From Flavobacteriaceae bacterium (lineage in GTDB: Bacteria; Bacteroidota; Bacteroidia; Flavobacteriales; Flavobacteriaceae): a stretch of 64,000 bases of DNA. The notes beneath the pieces were generated by a model. It saw nothing but the letters and a program-made list of their open reading frames with translations. It ran no database searches and was not told the origin of the DNA. This document shows positions 16,683 to 26,383 of this stretch, one piece after another (within the stretch, counting starts at the first letter, position 1; each line of letters starts with the position of its first letter). The position numbers and the translations under genes are program-made. The DNA lies in assembly GCA_013214065.1 (NCBI GenBank), contig JABSPK010000003.1:124001-188000 (forward strand), written 5' to 3'.

Positions 16683-16705
16683 TAATTGCAACTTAGTTGC
16701 AATTA
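16683..16705. promoter_or_regulatory. Perfect palindromic Zur-like operator before the CobW gene
   Basis: An exact 11+1+11 palindrome: left arm TAATTGCAACT, one central T, right arm AGTTGCAATTA. The symmetry, length and the gene it precedes fit a Fur/Zur-family dimer site. Its centre is 24 bp upstream of the near edge of the -7 box, and its right half contains the -33 TTG, so binding would block RNA polymerase. The core GCAACTTAGT recurs at 5535-5557 and I found no third copy in the window by eye. Confidence 0.82.
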
Positions 16706-16763
16706 GAATAACGAGGTAATCTGAAGACCACTACTTTTGCTTCAGTGAAGTGGGCGAATCGCA

Positions 16764-18461
16764 CTAATAACCTGCGGCCTGTCCATCTTTGCGACTTTCA
16801 GAGGCACCGTGGTACACTTTGTTTTCATCGTCCCAAAGAATGGCTTGGTATCCCCCATAAATTCCCCTAGCCGTGCCGATGCGATGGCCTTTGTCCATCA
16901 AGCCGCGTAGGGTGGAGTAAGGAATGCCTGATTCGGTTCGGATGAGCCCTGTATTTTCCGTCGTACGTCCCATCGGACTAGCTCCACCAGTATGGTCCCA
17001 TCGCGGGGCATCACCCGCTTCTTGGATGTTCATGCCGAAGTCGACCAGGTTCATGACGATTTGCGTGTGTCCCATGGGTTGGAAATCGCCTCCCATCACC
17101 CCAAAACTGACAAAGGGCTTTCCGTCTTTGGTAACAAAGGCAGGAATGATGGTATGAAACGGTCTCTTCTTGGGTTCATAGGTGTTCGCTTGACCGCGTT
17201 TCAGGCTGAAAAGCTCTCCGCGATCCTGCAACATAAAGCCCAATTTCGGTGGTGCCATTCCGGACCCCATGCCGCGATAATTGCTTTGTATCAAAGATAT
17301 CATGGTTCCTTCTTTGTCGGCCACGGTCATATAGATGGTTTCCCCCGCGGAAATCGCTCCGGCCGAGTACGTTCCGGCGCGCTCACCGATTAATTCCCTT
17401 CGTTTTGCTGAATACGCATCGGATAACAGCTCTTCGACGGGCACATCGAAAAAGTTCATATCGGCGTAGTATTTGGCCCGGTCTTCGAAGGCCAACTTTT
17501 TGGCTTCCGTGAACAAATGCAAGTGTTCAGCGCTGCCGAAATCAATGTTTGAAAAATCAAATCCTTCGAGGATTTGTAGCATTTGTAGGGCCGCGATTCC
17601 TTGACCATTGGGGGGTAATTCCCAAACATCATAACCTCGGTAGTTGATCGAAACGGGTTCGACCCATTCCGAGTTGTGATCGGCGAGATCCTTGGCCGAT
17701 AAAAACCCACCTTGCTCTTTGATGAAATCACCGATTACTTTAGCGATTTCCCCCTTATAAAAGGCCTCACGGCCGCCCTGGGCGATTTTTTTGTAGGTAT
17801 TGGCGAGGTAGGGGTTTTTATAGATCTCACCCTCATTAGGAAGTTTGCCTCCGTTTTGGGTCTTGTAAGTGTCTTCTATATTCGGAAAGCCCTTTGATTC
17901 AAAAAAGGGAACCGTACGTTGTATGTACCAAGCGATCAATTCGGTCAACGGAAAGCCAGTTTCTGCGTAGTTTATGGCCGGGGCCAGGATTTCGGTCATC
18001 GGTTTCGACCCGAATTTGCCATGGAGTTCGAACCAACCGTCAACGGCCCCAGGAACACTTACCGGTAGTGGGCCGTGCGATGGGATCTTTGACATTCCGG
18101 CATCCTCGAAATACGATAATTCCAAGTCTTGCGGTGAACGACCACTAGCATTCAAACCATATAATTTTTGCGTTTTGGCATCCCAAACGATAGCGAACAG
18201 GTCCCCACCGATTCCACAGCCCGTTGGCTCCATCAATCCAAGGGCCGCATTCGCCGCAATGGCTGCATCTATTGCGTTCCCACCATTTTTTAGCATTTCC
18301 AATCCGATTTGGGTGGCCAAGGGATGACTGGTGGCTACCATGCCGTTTTGCCCTAATACAACGGAACGGGTGGCGAAAGCTTCGCCGGTAATTCGATCTT
18401 GGGCCAAGGTCGATGAGGCGATAAGCAAAAGTGCCGCGAAAAATTTGGTGCTGGTTTTCAT
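16764..18461 (-). CDS. ggt: Gamma-glutamyltranspeptidase
   Basis: A 565-residue exported autoprocessing enzyme that cleaves gamma-glutamyl bonds, for example in glutathione. The signal peptide ends near SSTLAQ. The proenzyme shows GGNAIDAAIA, PTGCGIGGD and PGAVDGW in the large-subunit part; the likely cleavage and nucleophile Thr lies in GETIYMTVADKEG, as in the D/ETxYLT subclass rather than the THH type. Small-subunit motifs RGMGSGM and GVMGGDFQPMGH follow. The start at 18461 gives a normal signal peptide; a longer frame to 18485 is less likely. Confidence 0.92.
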   Translation of the reverse strand: MKTSTKFFAALLLIASSTLAQDRITGEAFATRSVVLGQNGMVATSHPLATQIGLEMLKNGGNAIDAAIAANAALGLMEPTGCGIGGDLFAIVWDAKTQKLYGLNASGRSPQDLELSYFEDAGMSKIPSHGPLPVSVPGAVDGWFELHGKFGSKPMTEILAPAINYAETGFPLTELIAWYIQRTVPFFESKGFPNIEDTYKTQNGGKLPNEGEIYKNPYLANTYKKIAQGGREAFYKGEIAKVIGDFIKEQGGFLSAKDLADHNSEWVEPVSINYRGYDVWELPPNGQGIAALQMLQILEGFDFSNIDFGSAEHLHLFTEAKKLAFEDRAKYYADMNFFDVPVEELLSDAYSAKRRELIGERAGTYSAGAISAGETIYMTVADKEGTMISLIQSNYRGMGSGMAPPKLGFMLQDRGELFSLKRGQANTYEPKKRPFHTIIPAFVTKDGKPFVSFGVMGGDFQPMGHTQIVMNLVDFGMNIQEAGDAPRWDHTGGASPMGRTTENTGLIRTESGIPYSTLRGLMDKGHRIGTARGIYGGYQAILWDDENKVYHGASESRKDGQAAGY

Positions 18462-18536
18462 GCAGTTGTGGATTGTTAACATCAATTATAGTTTTAAAGT
18501 ATGTATTTTATTTAAGGGATCGTTAGAAGACATTCC

Positions 18537-21500
18537 TTATTCACGTTCTATGGTAATCATAGGCATGGTACTATCGGAAACCCGTTGGTTGATTTTTCCT
18601 GTATAGGTATCCATCACCGATTCCAAGGCCTTGATTTCGGTATCCAATTCTTGGGTGACCTCCTTGAAAAATTCTAGGGCCTGTGCGGTAGGGGGGAAGT
18701 CCCCCCTTTGGGAATCGGCCATTAGGAAGGCCAATCGGTTATTGATTCGGATACCGTAGTTCAAGGGGTCTTGATAACTTTGGTTCTTCGTCATATGGAT
18801 ATTGTTCTCGATAAGATCAAGTTTGGATTCGAATTCGGATAACCAGGTTTTGAGGGTGGCATCAAGGCCGTTTTTCGTTTTGAGATAATCCAAATCTTTC
18901 TTGACCTTCCGGATATCGATTATGGCCGTATTGGCCCTACTAACCTGATCGCGAACGGCGATCAAGAAGTCGAATTGTTCACGATAATCGGCATCTGAGT
19001 TCGGAAGTCTGGGATCTTTGGCAATGGTCAGTGGTCGTTCAACCGAACTACCATTAAAAGTAAGCCGCACCGTATAGTTTCCAGGAGGCACCTTAGGACC
19101 AATATTGGGCGAGGAATAGAAGACCATCCCTTTAAAGGCCCGATACCCAGGGTACCGCATGTTCCAAACCAACCGATTGCCCCCAGATTTGACCGTTAAC
19201 GGTTTGGTGGCACTGGGGTTGAGTTTGTCGCGTTTGGCCGTGTTTGAAAATGCCTGTATTAAAGTACCGTCCGTTTCTAGGATTTCCAAACTGACCGAAT
19301 CCGTTTCCTGTAAAGTTTTGATGTAAAAATGGATGAGTGCCCCGTTCGGATGGTTTTCTCCAACCAATTTCCAATTGGGTTTACCCCAGCCCCCGGATTG
19401 CTGCATTCGGTAGGCCTGGTCCGGTTTGTATAAGTGGAAGGAATTTTCTTCTAAGGTCGCTGTGACTTGTTGCAAAGGGGTGAGGTCATCGATCATCCAA
19501 AAACTACGACCATGGGTGGCCGCGATGAGATCGTTATCCCTGACATGGAGGTCGCGTATGGATGTTATGGGTAAATTCAGCTGAAACGGGGTCCATCGCT
19601 TTCCATCATCAAACGAGATGTACATGCCCCATTCAGTACCGGCATAGAGTAAGCCCTCACGGACTTTGTCAGATCGTATAGCCCTGGTGTAGTGGCTTTT
19701 GGCAATGCCTTTGGTGATTGTTGTCCAGGTTTTGCCATAATCCTCGGTTTTATAGAGGTAAGGGGTATAGTCACCGAATTTATAGGCTGTCGCGGCTACG
19801 TATGCCGTCCCTTTTTTAAACGGACTCGGTTCTATACAGTTGATCATGTTCAATTTCGGACTCATTGCCGCTGGTGGGGTAATATCATCCCAGCTCGCAC
19901 CATGGTCTTTGGAAATATGGATGAGGCCATCATCACTGCCGACCCAGATTACCCCTTCTTCCAAGGGAGACTCATTGATCGCGAACAGGTTGGAATAGAA
20001 TTCAGCTCCGGTATTGTCTTGGGTTATCGGACCTCCTGAAGACTTGATGGTTTCCGGGAGACCCCGGGTCAAATCCGGGGAGATGGTCTCCCACGACTGG
20101 CCTTCGTTCGTAGTCACATGCAGGTAGTTGGATCCGGCATACAGACGGTTCGGGTCATGGATACTGAACTTTACCGGAAAATTCCAATTGAACCGGTATT
20201 TCATGACTTCGGCACCGGAGCCTGCGGGATTATCGGGCCATACGTTGATCGAACGGGTCTGTTCCGTTCGGTGGTCCTTTCGCATCATATATCCTTTGTA
20301 AGTACCGCCATATACAATATCATTGTTTTTGGGGTCTGGCGCCAAATGGGCGCTTTCACCTCCTGCAGAGGGCTCCCAATCGCGCTCGGTGATACTCGAA
20401 CCTGCCGATCGATGATTGATTCGCATCGTAGAATTGTCTTGCTGGGCCCCATAAATGCGGTAGGGGAACGAATTGTCGGTAGTCACCCGATAAAATTGTG
20501 CCGTGGGTTGGTTATGATAGGTGGTCCAATTTTCACCACCATCATTCGATACTTGCGCCCCACCATCATCAGCGATTACCATACGGTTGTTGTTGTTCGG
20601 ATCGATCCAAAGATCATGATGGTCACCATGCGGGGCATTTTTCAAAGTGAAGGTGTTACCCCCATCGGTCGAAACCCCATAACTTACATTCATCACATAG
20701 ACCTTGTCTTTATTTTGGGTGTCAGCATAAATCCGACTATAATACCAGGCCCTTTGACGTAAAGCCCTGTTTTCATTGATTTTTTTCCAGGTCTTGCCAG
20801 CGTCATCAGACCGGAAGACACCCCCGTCTTTCGCTTCGATGATCGCCCAAACGCGATTTGAATCAACTGGTGAAACCGTTATGCCAACAATACCCCATGG
20901 ACCATTCGGAAGACCTTGGTAGCTCGAGATATCAATCCAGGAATCACCACCATCGGTACTTTTGAACAATTTACTATCAGCGCCCCCGCTGTCCATTCGA
21001 TAGCCGTTTCGTTTCATTTCCCAGGTGGCTGCGTACAGGATGCGGGCGTTGTTGGGATCGAAAGTGAGATCGCCGGCCCCGGCCTTATCGCTTTCATATA
21101 GGATCTTCTCCCAGGTCTTTCCCCCGTCTTTCGAACGATACACCCCCCGCGTCGAATTCGGCTTCCAGAGGTTGCCGATGGCCGCTACGTAAACCAAATC
21201 GGGGTCGGTAGGGTGGATGCGTATCCTTGAAATATGTTCAGAACCTTCAAGTCCAATGAATTGCCAAGTTTCTCCCGCATCCTGACTTTTCCAAACACCA
21301 TGGCCCGAAGACACATTACCGCGAAGGGTCTGTTCCCCTTCCCCTACATAAATGACATTGGGGTCGGATTCGGAAACCGCGACGGCTCCGATAGAACCCC
21401 CGAAATACCCATCCGAAATACAGGTCCAACTATTACCGGCATCCGTGGTTTTCCAAACCCCGCCGCCAGCGGTACCCATGTAATAGCGGTTGGGATCGTT

Positions 21501-21689
21501 CAATACCCCGGCCACGGTACCGGCGCGCCCCCCTCTAAACGGTCCGACCAAACGCCATTGCACGGAATTGTAATAGGATTCGGAAAGCACCGAACCGTCT
21601 TGGGCGTTTTTTCGGTTGCGTTGGGCTTCTAGGCCGGTCGTAAAGTGCAGGCTTAAGGATAGGAACAGGAATGCGATAGTCGGTCTCAT
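18537..21689 (-). CDS. Exported sortilin/BNR-repeat beta-propeller protein (1)
   Basis: A 1050-residue exported protein with a signal peptide (ends near GLEAQ). Residues about 40-760 hold many VPS10/BNR-like propeller repeats of the type SxDGGxTW (for example TTDAGNSWTCI, SKDGGKTWEKI, STDGGDSWIDI). A beta domain (VSLEILETDGTLIQAF, GNYTVRLTFNG) and an alpha-helical tail (about 900-1040) follow. Such proteins are abundant in Bacteroidota and are often called glycosyl hydrolases without proof. It faces a full-length paralogue across the 181-base gap to 21871. No catalytic residues can be assigned. Confidence 0.85.
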   Translation of the reverse strand: MRPTIAFLFLSLSLHFTTGLEAQRNRKNAQDGSVLSESYYNSVQWRLVGPFRGGRAGTVAGVLNDPNRYYMGTAGGGVWKTTDAGNSWTCISDGYFGGSIGAVAVSESDPNVIYVGEGEQTLRGNVSSGHGVWKSQDAGETWQFIGLEGSEHISRIRIHPTDPDLVYVAAIGNLWKPNSTRGVYRSKDGGKTWEKILYESDKAGAGDLTFDPNNARILYAATWEMKRNGYRMDSGGADSKLFKSTDGGDSWIDISSYQGLPNGPWGIVGITVSPVDSNRVWAIIEAKDGGVFRSDDAGKTWKKINENRALRQRAWYYSRIYADTQNKDKVYVMNVSYGVSTDGGNTFTLKNAPHGDHHDLWIDPNNNNRMVIADDGGAQVSNDGGENWTTYHNQPTAQFYRVTTDNSFPYRIYGAQQDNSTMRINHRSAGSSITERDWEPSAGGESAHLAPDPKNNDIVYGGTYKGYMMRKDHRTEQTRSINVWPDNPAGSGAEVMKYRFNWNFPVKFSIHDPNRLYAGSNYLHVTTNEGQSWETISPDLTRGLPETIKSSGGPITQDNTGAEFYSNLFAINESPLEEGVIWVGSDDGLIHISKDHGASWDDITPPAAMSPKLNMINCIEPSPFKKGTAYVAATAYKFGDYTPYLYKTEDYGKTWTTITKGIAKSHYTRAIRSDKVREGLLYAGTEWGMYISFDDGKRWTPFQLNLPITSIRDLHVRDNDLIAATHGRSFWMIDDLTPLQQVTATLEENSFHLYKPDQAYRMQQSGGWGKPNWKLVGENHPNGALIHFYIKTLQETDSVSLEILETDGTLIQAFSNTAKRDKLNPSATKPLTVKSGGNRLVWNMRYPGYRAFKGMVFYSSPNIGPKVPPGNYTVRLTFNGSSVERPLTIAKDPRLPNSDADYREQFDFLIAVRDQVSRANTAIIDIRKVKKDLDYLKTKNGLDATLKTWLSEFESKLDLIENNIHMTKNQSYQDPLNYGIRINNRLAFLMADSQRGDFPPTAQALEFFKEVTQELDTEIKALESVMDTYTGKINQRVSDSTMPMITIERE

Positions 21690-21870
21690 AGAAAGTGATG
21701 GATAAGCATCTAAAAATAATGAATTTTAAGCTGGAAATAAGTAAAATATCCTAAAGGTGTCGAGGATGGTCTTTTGTTCGGTTTCAGGTCAAAAACGGTT
21801 TTTGGTATTGGTATTTTCCTTACTTTGTTGTGCTAATCCACTTGATGTCAAATTACCAAAACCAACACCG

Positions 21871-24800
21871 ATGAAAATCCAAACTATCCCCTTGCTGCTC
21901 GTAGGGCTGCTATACGGTCACGAACTATCATCACAAGATATCCAAATCGATGAGGCCATGCATTCTTATGAATGGCGTGCCATTGGTCCGGCTAATATGG
22001 GAGGTCGGGTAACCGATATCGACGGCATTCCTGGAGATCCAAGCACCTTTTATGTCTCGGGTGCCGATGGGGGTATCTTCAAGACCACCAATGGCGGGGT
22101 TGATTTCACGCCGATTTTCGAAGGGCAACGCGCCTACTCGATCGGGGCCTTGACCATTGCCCCATCGGATGAAAATGTCCTTTGGGTAGGTACTGGGGAA
22201 GGTGATCCCCGTAATAGTGTAGGCTATGGTTGGGGCGTGTATCGCTCTGTCGATGCAGGGCAAAATTGGACCCATTTAGGATTGAAGGAAACCGAACGGA
22301 TCAAAAGGATCGTGGTGCACCCAGAGGATCCCGATACGGCCTGTATCTGTGCCTTGGGACGTGAATGGGGCCCGAATCCCGAACGTGGGGTATTCAAGAC
22401 CACCGATGGGGGTAAATCGTGGAAAAAAATCCTCTATCTCGATGAAGACACCGGCTGTTCCGATATCGCGATGGATTTAAATAATCCCAGGATCATGTAT
22501 GCGGGTATGTGGACCTTTAGAAGAAGACCGTGGCGCTTTGATGATGGGGGCAAGCAAACGGCCATCTATCGCACAATGGATGGTGGTGAAAGCTGGGAAA
22601 AGATCATGAAGGGCCTACCCAAAACCGCAATGGCACGACCGGGTATCCATATCGCACAAAGCGAACCCAATATCATTTATTTGATGACGGAATTCGAAGG
22701 CGGGGGAACCGCTTTTCGATCTGAGGATCGAGGGGATTCATGGAAAATGGTCAATGACGACCCCAACATCAATTTTAGGCCGTTTTACTATAGTGATGTT
22801 AGGGTGGATCCCAACAACCCAGATATCCTGTTTTCCATATCGGGAAGACTTAGCCGTTCAGTCGATGGGGGAAAGACCTGGAAACGGATCGCTACCACCG
22901 TACATGGCGATCACCAGGCGTTGTGGATAGACCCAACAAACTCCAACCGGATCTTGAACGGCAGTGATGGTGGTTACCAGATCTCTTACGACGGTGGTGA
23001 TCGATGGGAAATCATCAACAATATCGAGTTATCACAGTTCTACCAGATCTTTATTGACAACAAGGACCCCTACAACGTTTACGGCGGGTTGCAAGATAAT
23101 GGAACATGGGTGGGCCCAAGTAACTCCCTATATGCCGCGGGGATCTTAAAACGACATTGGAAAGGCTTGGCCTATGGTGATGGTTATTATGCGGTACCGA
23201 TACCCGGAAGTGAACATGAGGTCTATGCCAATTTACAAGGGGGGGTTATTTTTCATGTCGATTCACGATACGGTAACGTTCGCAACATCCATCCCTATCC
23301 AAAAATCATAGGATCGGCGGGTGATGCTATTGAAGACCATCGATATCGATTCAATTGGGATTCTCCTATTGTGATATCCCCTCACGACCCCAATACGGTG
23401 TATTTCGGTGGAAATGTGGTCTTTAAATCTACCGACCGCGGTAATTCATGGGAAGAGATCAGCCCCGATTTGACCACTAATGACAAATCGAAACAACGTA
23501 CTTCAGGTGGGGTGATTTACCAAGACAACACGGCTGCAGAGTTCCACTGTTCGATTCTTTATATCGACGAATCACCTGTTGAAAAAGGGGTGATCTGGGT
23601 CGGAACAGACGATGGCAATGTGCAATTGACCCGTGATGGGGGTACAACCTGGACAAAACTCAACGACCGCATCAAAGGCCTGCCAAAATTTGCCTGGGTG
23701 GCCAAAATACATGCTTCCGAGCATGAGGCCGGCACTGCGATCATTACTGTTGACCAGCACCGAATGGATAATTTCAGACCTTATGCATTTATTACACGGG
23801 ACTATGGGAAGAGTTGGCGTAAAATCAGTGATGGCCTGCCCCAAGATGACTACATCAAGGTAGTTCGTCAAGACCCGATTAATCCCGATCTTTTCTATGC
23901 GGGTATGGAACACGGTATTTTCGCTAGCTGGGATGCTGGAAATTCGTGGACAAAGATCAACAACAACCTACCGAATGTCTCGGTACGCGATCTTAGAATC
24001 CAAGCCCGAGACCGCGACCTGATCGTAGGGACCCATGGAAGGGGTGCATGGATTTTGGATGATATCCGACCTTTACAGGAATATGGGGATACCCAAGGAA
24101 AAACAACCCATCTTTTTCCGGTACGTCGGGCCACCCTGTGGCACATGTTCTGGCGCATCGAAAACCTTGGAGATCGGCATTACAAAGCCAAAAATCCCGA
24201 GTATGGGGCGAACATAAATTTCTATGTATCAAAGGCCAATAGTAAAGAAGCCGTCATTGAGATCGTGGATGCCCAAGGAAGCCTAATCCGAACCTTGAAA
24301 GATACCACCATAACTGCCGGAATCAATCGCGTGGTATGGGATTTGGGTCATGAGCCTGCCACTCCAATGAAAGGAGCGACTACCGGAGGTTTTTTTTCGG
24401 GATCACTAAAGCCGATCGTACCTCCGGGTAGCTATACTGCCCGTCTCAAAGTCAATGGGGAACTCCTGGAAACCCCTATCGAAGTGCGCGCCGATCCGCG
24501 TATGGATCTTGAACAAAGCGATTACAAGTCAAAGACCACCCTCTTATTGGAGCTTCGTGACCTTTTATCGGAAACCCATACGGTCATCAATACAAGCAAT
24601 ACGTATTTAGGACAATTGGATGGGTTGAAAGCCAAACTCCATTCGAAAAACGATGAATCGACCTTAGCGTCCATTGAAAAGGCAACGGAACGATTCTCAG
24701 AATTATTGGACGACGTCTTGCGACGACCTCCGCCCGATATGACTTACCGACAACGCCCACGACTACGGGAAGAAATCCGTTCCTTAATGCGCGCCGTCAA

Positions 24801-24966
24801 CGGTGCGGTCGCCAAGCCGACCCAACCCCAAGTCAAACGGGCATTGCAACTCAAAGACGAATTGAAGGAAGCGAAAACAGCCTATGAAAATATCATCAAT
24901 TCAGATATCCGAAGCATAAATGACAATACCAAGAACATGCCGCAGATTGCCGTTGGGAAGGAATAG
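21871..24966 (+). CDS. Exported sortilin/BNR-repeat beta-propeller protein (2)
   Basis: A 1031-residue paralogue of the divergent neighbour, same architecture: signal peptide (ends near HELSSQ), opening WRAIGPANMGGRVTDI that matches WRLVGPFRGGRAGTV of the paralogue, propeller repeats (TTNGGVDFTPI, SVDAGQNWTHL, TRDGGTTWTKL), HGRGAWILDDIRPLQ at the end of the propeller, and a helical tail. The ATG at 21871 is preferred since the earlier in-frame ATG (21757) would add about 38 residues with a second, Cys-containing hydrophobic stretch. Function unknown; the pair may act together at the cell surface. Confidence 0.85.
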   Translation: MKIQTIPLLLVGLLYGHELSSQDIQIDEAMHSYEWRAIGPANMGGRVTDIDGIPGDPSTFYVSGADGGIFKTTNGGVDFTPIFEGQRAYSIGALTIAPSDENVLWVGTGEGDPRNSVGYGWGVYRSVDAGQNWTHLGLKETERIKRIVVHPEDPDTACICALGREWGPNPERGVFKTTDGGKSWKKILYLDEDTGCSDIAMDLNNPRIMYAGMWTFRRRPWRFDDGGKQTAIYRTMDGGESWEKIMKGLPKTAMARPGIHIAQSEPNIIYLMTEFEGGGTAFRSEDRGDSWKMVNDDPNINFRPFYYSDVRVDPNNPDILFSISGRLSRSVDGGKTWKRIATTVHGDHQALWIDPTNSNRILNGSDGGYQISYDGGDRWEIINNIELSQFYQIFIDNKDPYNVYGGLQDNGTWVGPSNSLYAAGILKRHWKGLAYGDGYYAVPIPGSEHEVYANLQGGVIFHVDSRYGNVRNIHPYPKIIGSAGDAIEDHRYRFNWDSPIVISPHDPNTVYFGGNVVFKSTDRGNSWEEISPDLTTNDKSKQRTSGGVIYQDNTAAEFHCSILYIDESPVEKGVIWVGTDDGNVQLTRDGGTTWTKLNDRIKGLPKFAWVAKIHASEHEAGTAIITVDQHRMDNFRPYAFITRDYGKSWRKISDGLPQDDYIKVVRQDPINPDLFYAGMEHGIFASWDAGNSWTKINNNLPNVSVRDLRIQARDRDLIVGTHGRGAWILDDIRPLQEYGDTQGKTTHLFPVRRATLWHMFWRIENLGDRHYKAKNPEYGANINFYVSKANSKEAVIEIVDAQGSLIRTLKDTTITAGINRVVWDLGHEPATPMKGATTGGFFSGSLKPIVPPGSYTARLKVNGELLETPIEVRADPRMDLEQSDYKSKTTLLLELRDLLSETHTVINTSNTYLGQLDGLKAKLHSKNDESTLASIEKATERFSELLDDVLRRPPPDMTYRQRPRLREEIRSLMRAVNGAVAKPTQPQVKRALQLKDELKEAKTAYENIINSDIRSINDNTKNMPQIAVGKE

Positions 24967-26383
24967 AAGACCAACACCTATTTTGAACCACGGCGCGGTA
25001 TTCGGCCTTCTAATTCTTGTGTCGGGTCTGTTGTTTGACGGATGTGTTGAGCGCGCAAAACCGATTCCTCGCATTGAAATCGAAACCTTTACACCTGGTG
25101 AGTTGGTCTATCCTGAAGACATCGTTTCCATCCAGGATGGGGAACGCGAGGAGTTCCTCAAAAACTTTTTCGCCCCCTGGGACCAGGATGTGGAACGTTT
25201 GCTCTCAACACTTGATTCTTTTCCGGGAAAGGAAATGGACTATTTGGAAAAGTATCGCACCGACTCGGGTTGGTATGGGGAAAACAAAAAACCCCATGAC
25301 CCGACGCAAAGGGAAGCGCTCGTTGAAAATAGCGATATCGCAACATTTCCGAATTTTTTGCATAAGGGCATCGTTTTCTCCCACACCGATCTACGCAGGA
25401 TCCCATCGGAACGCCCAGGTTTCGATACCTATGGAAAAGCCGGGGAAGGATTTCCTTTTGATTATTTTCAGGAAACCAACCTATGGGCAAATACCCCCTT
25501 GCAGCTGTTGCATCGTACCAAAGACGGGCAATGGTGTTATGTCGTCAGTCCGTACTATAAGGGATGGGTCCCTATGAAGGCTATCGGCCTCGTCGATCAA
25601 CATTTTCGACAAGAATGGAAAACAGGGTCGTATGCTATGCCGGTAAGTGATCAAATCGACCTTCTCGATACGGATTCGTTCTATGCCTTAGAAGCCAAAA
25701 TGGGCATGGTATTGCCGTTTCGCCCCTCTAAAAACCCGAATACGGTCAAAGCCTTTTATGTCAATAGCGATGCCGATCAAACGGCCGTTAAACTAGAGGC
25801 CGAAGTCGAAAAGGAACATCTTGCATTTGACGGTTATAGATTTGACGCTGATCATTTAAAAGTTTTGATTTCAGATTTGGAAGGGAAACCCTATGGATGG
25901 GGCGGTAATCTTCAGAATAGGGATTGTTCATCGATGATCCGTGACCTCATGGCGACCTTTAAGGTGTGGTTGCCCCGTGATTCAAAAGACCAGATCGAGG
26001 TAGGCGCATTACATGAGTTGACAGGAACCAATGCCGAGAAAATCGAAAAAATCAAAACACATGGCATCCCATTTCGTACTATTTTAAGGAAAAAGGGACA
26101 TAACATGCTTTATGTGGGCCAAGCGCCCAATGGAGAGCCCCTGATATTCCATGCGATTTGGGGCCTGAAAACTACCTATGAAGACCAAGAATTGAGAGCG
26201 AAATTAGGGCAGTATCCGATCGAGGGCCTTCACAGCACCGAAGACGGAAGGCTGAACGGCCGTCATATTATCGGAAAAGCGGTCATCACTTCGGTCAATG
26301 CCGGAGCGGGCTATCCAGGAATTACCGTACCCTTGATTGAGGAAATCTATGCCATGACGACCTTATTGGAAACGACCCGTTAA
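24920..26383 (+). CDS. SH3-domain and NlpC/P60-type hydrolase, lipoprotein
   Basis: A 487-residue envelope protein. A hydrophobic segment ends in a lipobox (LLFDGC), preceded by an Arg-rich start if the ATG at 24920 is used; an in-frame TTG at 24983 would give a more standard signal but lacks positive charge. The order is an N-terminal domain (about 45-165), SH3-like segments (about 165-300: LHRTKDGQWCYVVSPYYKGWVP) and a C-terminal NlpC/P60 papain-like domain with Cys in YGWGGNLQNRDCSSMIRD and His in KKGHNMLYVG. It should cut peptidoglycan peptides. It overlaps the propeller gene by 47 bases and its stop overlaps that of the DUF5916 gene. Confidence 0.86.
   Translation: MTIPRTCRRLPLGRNRRPTPILNHGAVFGLLILVSGLLFDGCVERAKPIPRIEIETFTPGELVYPEDIVSIQDGEREEFLKNFFAPWDQDVERLLSTLDSFPGKEMDYLEKYRTDSGWYGENKKPHDPTQREALVENSDIATFPNFLHKGIVFSHTDLRRIPSERPGFDTYGKAGEGFPFDYFQETNLWANTPLQLLHRTKDGQWCYVVSPYYKGWVPMKAIGLVDQHFRQEWKTGSYAMPVSDQIDLLDTDSFYALEAKMGMVLPFRPSKNPNTVKAFYVNSDADQTAVKLEAEVEKEHLAFDGYRFDADHLKVLISDLEGKPYGWGGNLQNRDCSSMIRDLMATFKVWLPRDSKDQIEVGALHELTGTNAEKIEKIKTHGIPFRTILRKKGHNMLYVGQAPNGEPLIFHAIWGLKTTYEDQELRAKLGQYPIEGLHSTEDGRLNGRHIIGKAVITSVNAGAGYPGITVPLIEEIYAMTTLLETTR

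Noticed and set aside
21757-21870. N-terminal extension (about 38 residues) of the second propeller protein
   Set aside because: It would place a second hydrophobic stretch before a good signal peptide; the ATG at 21871 matches the signal peptide pattern of the paralogue.
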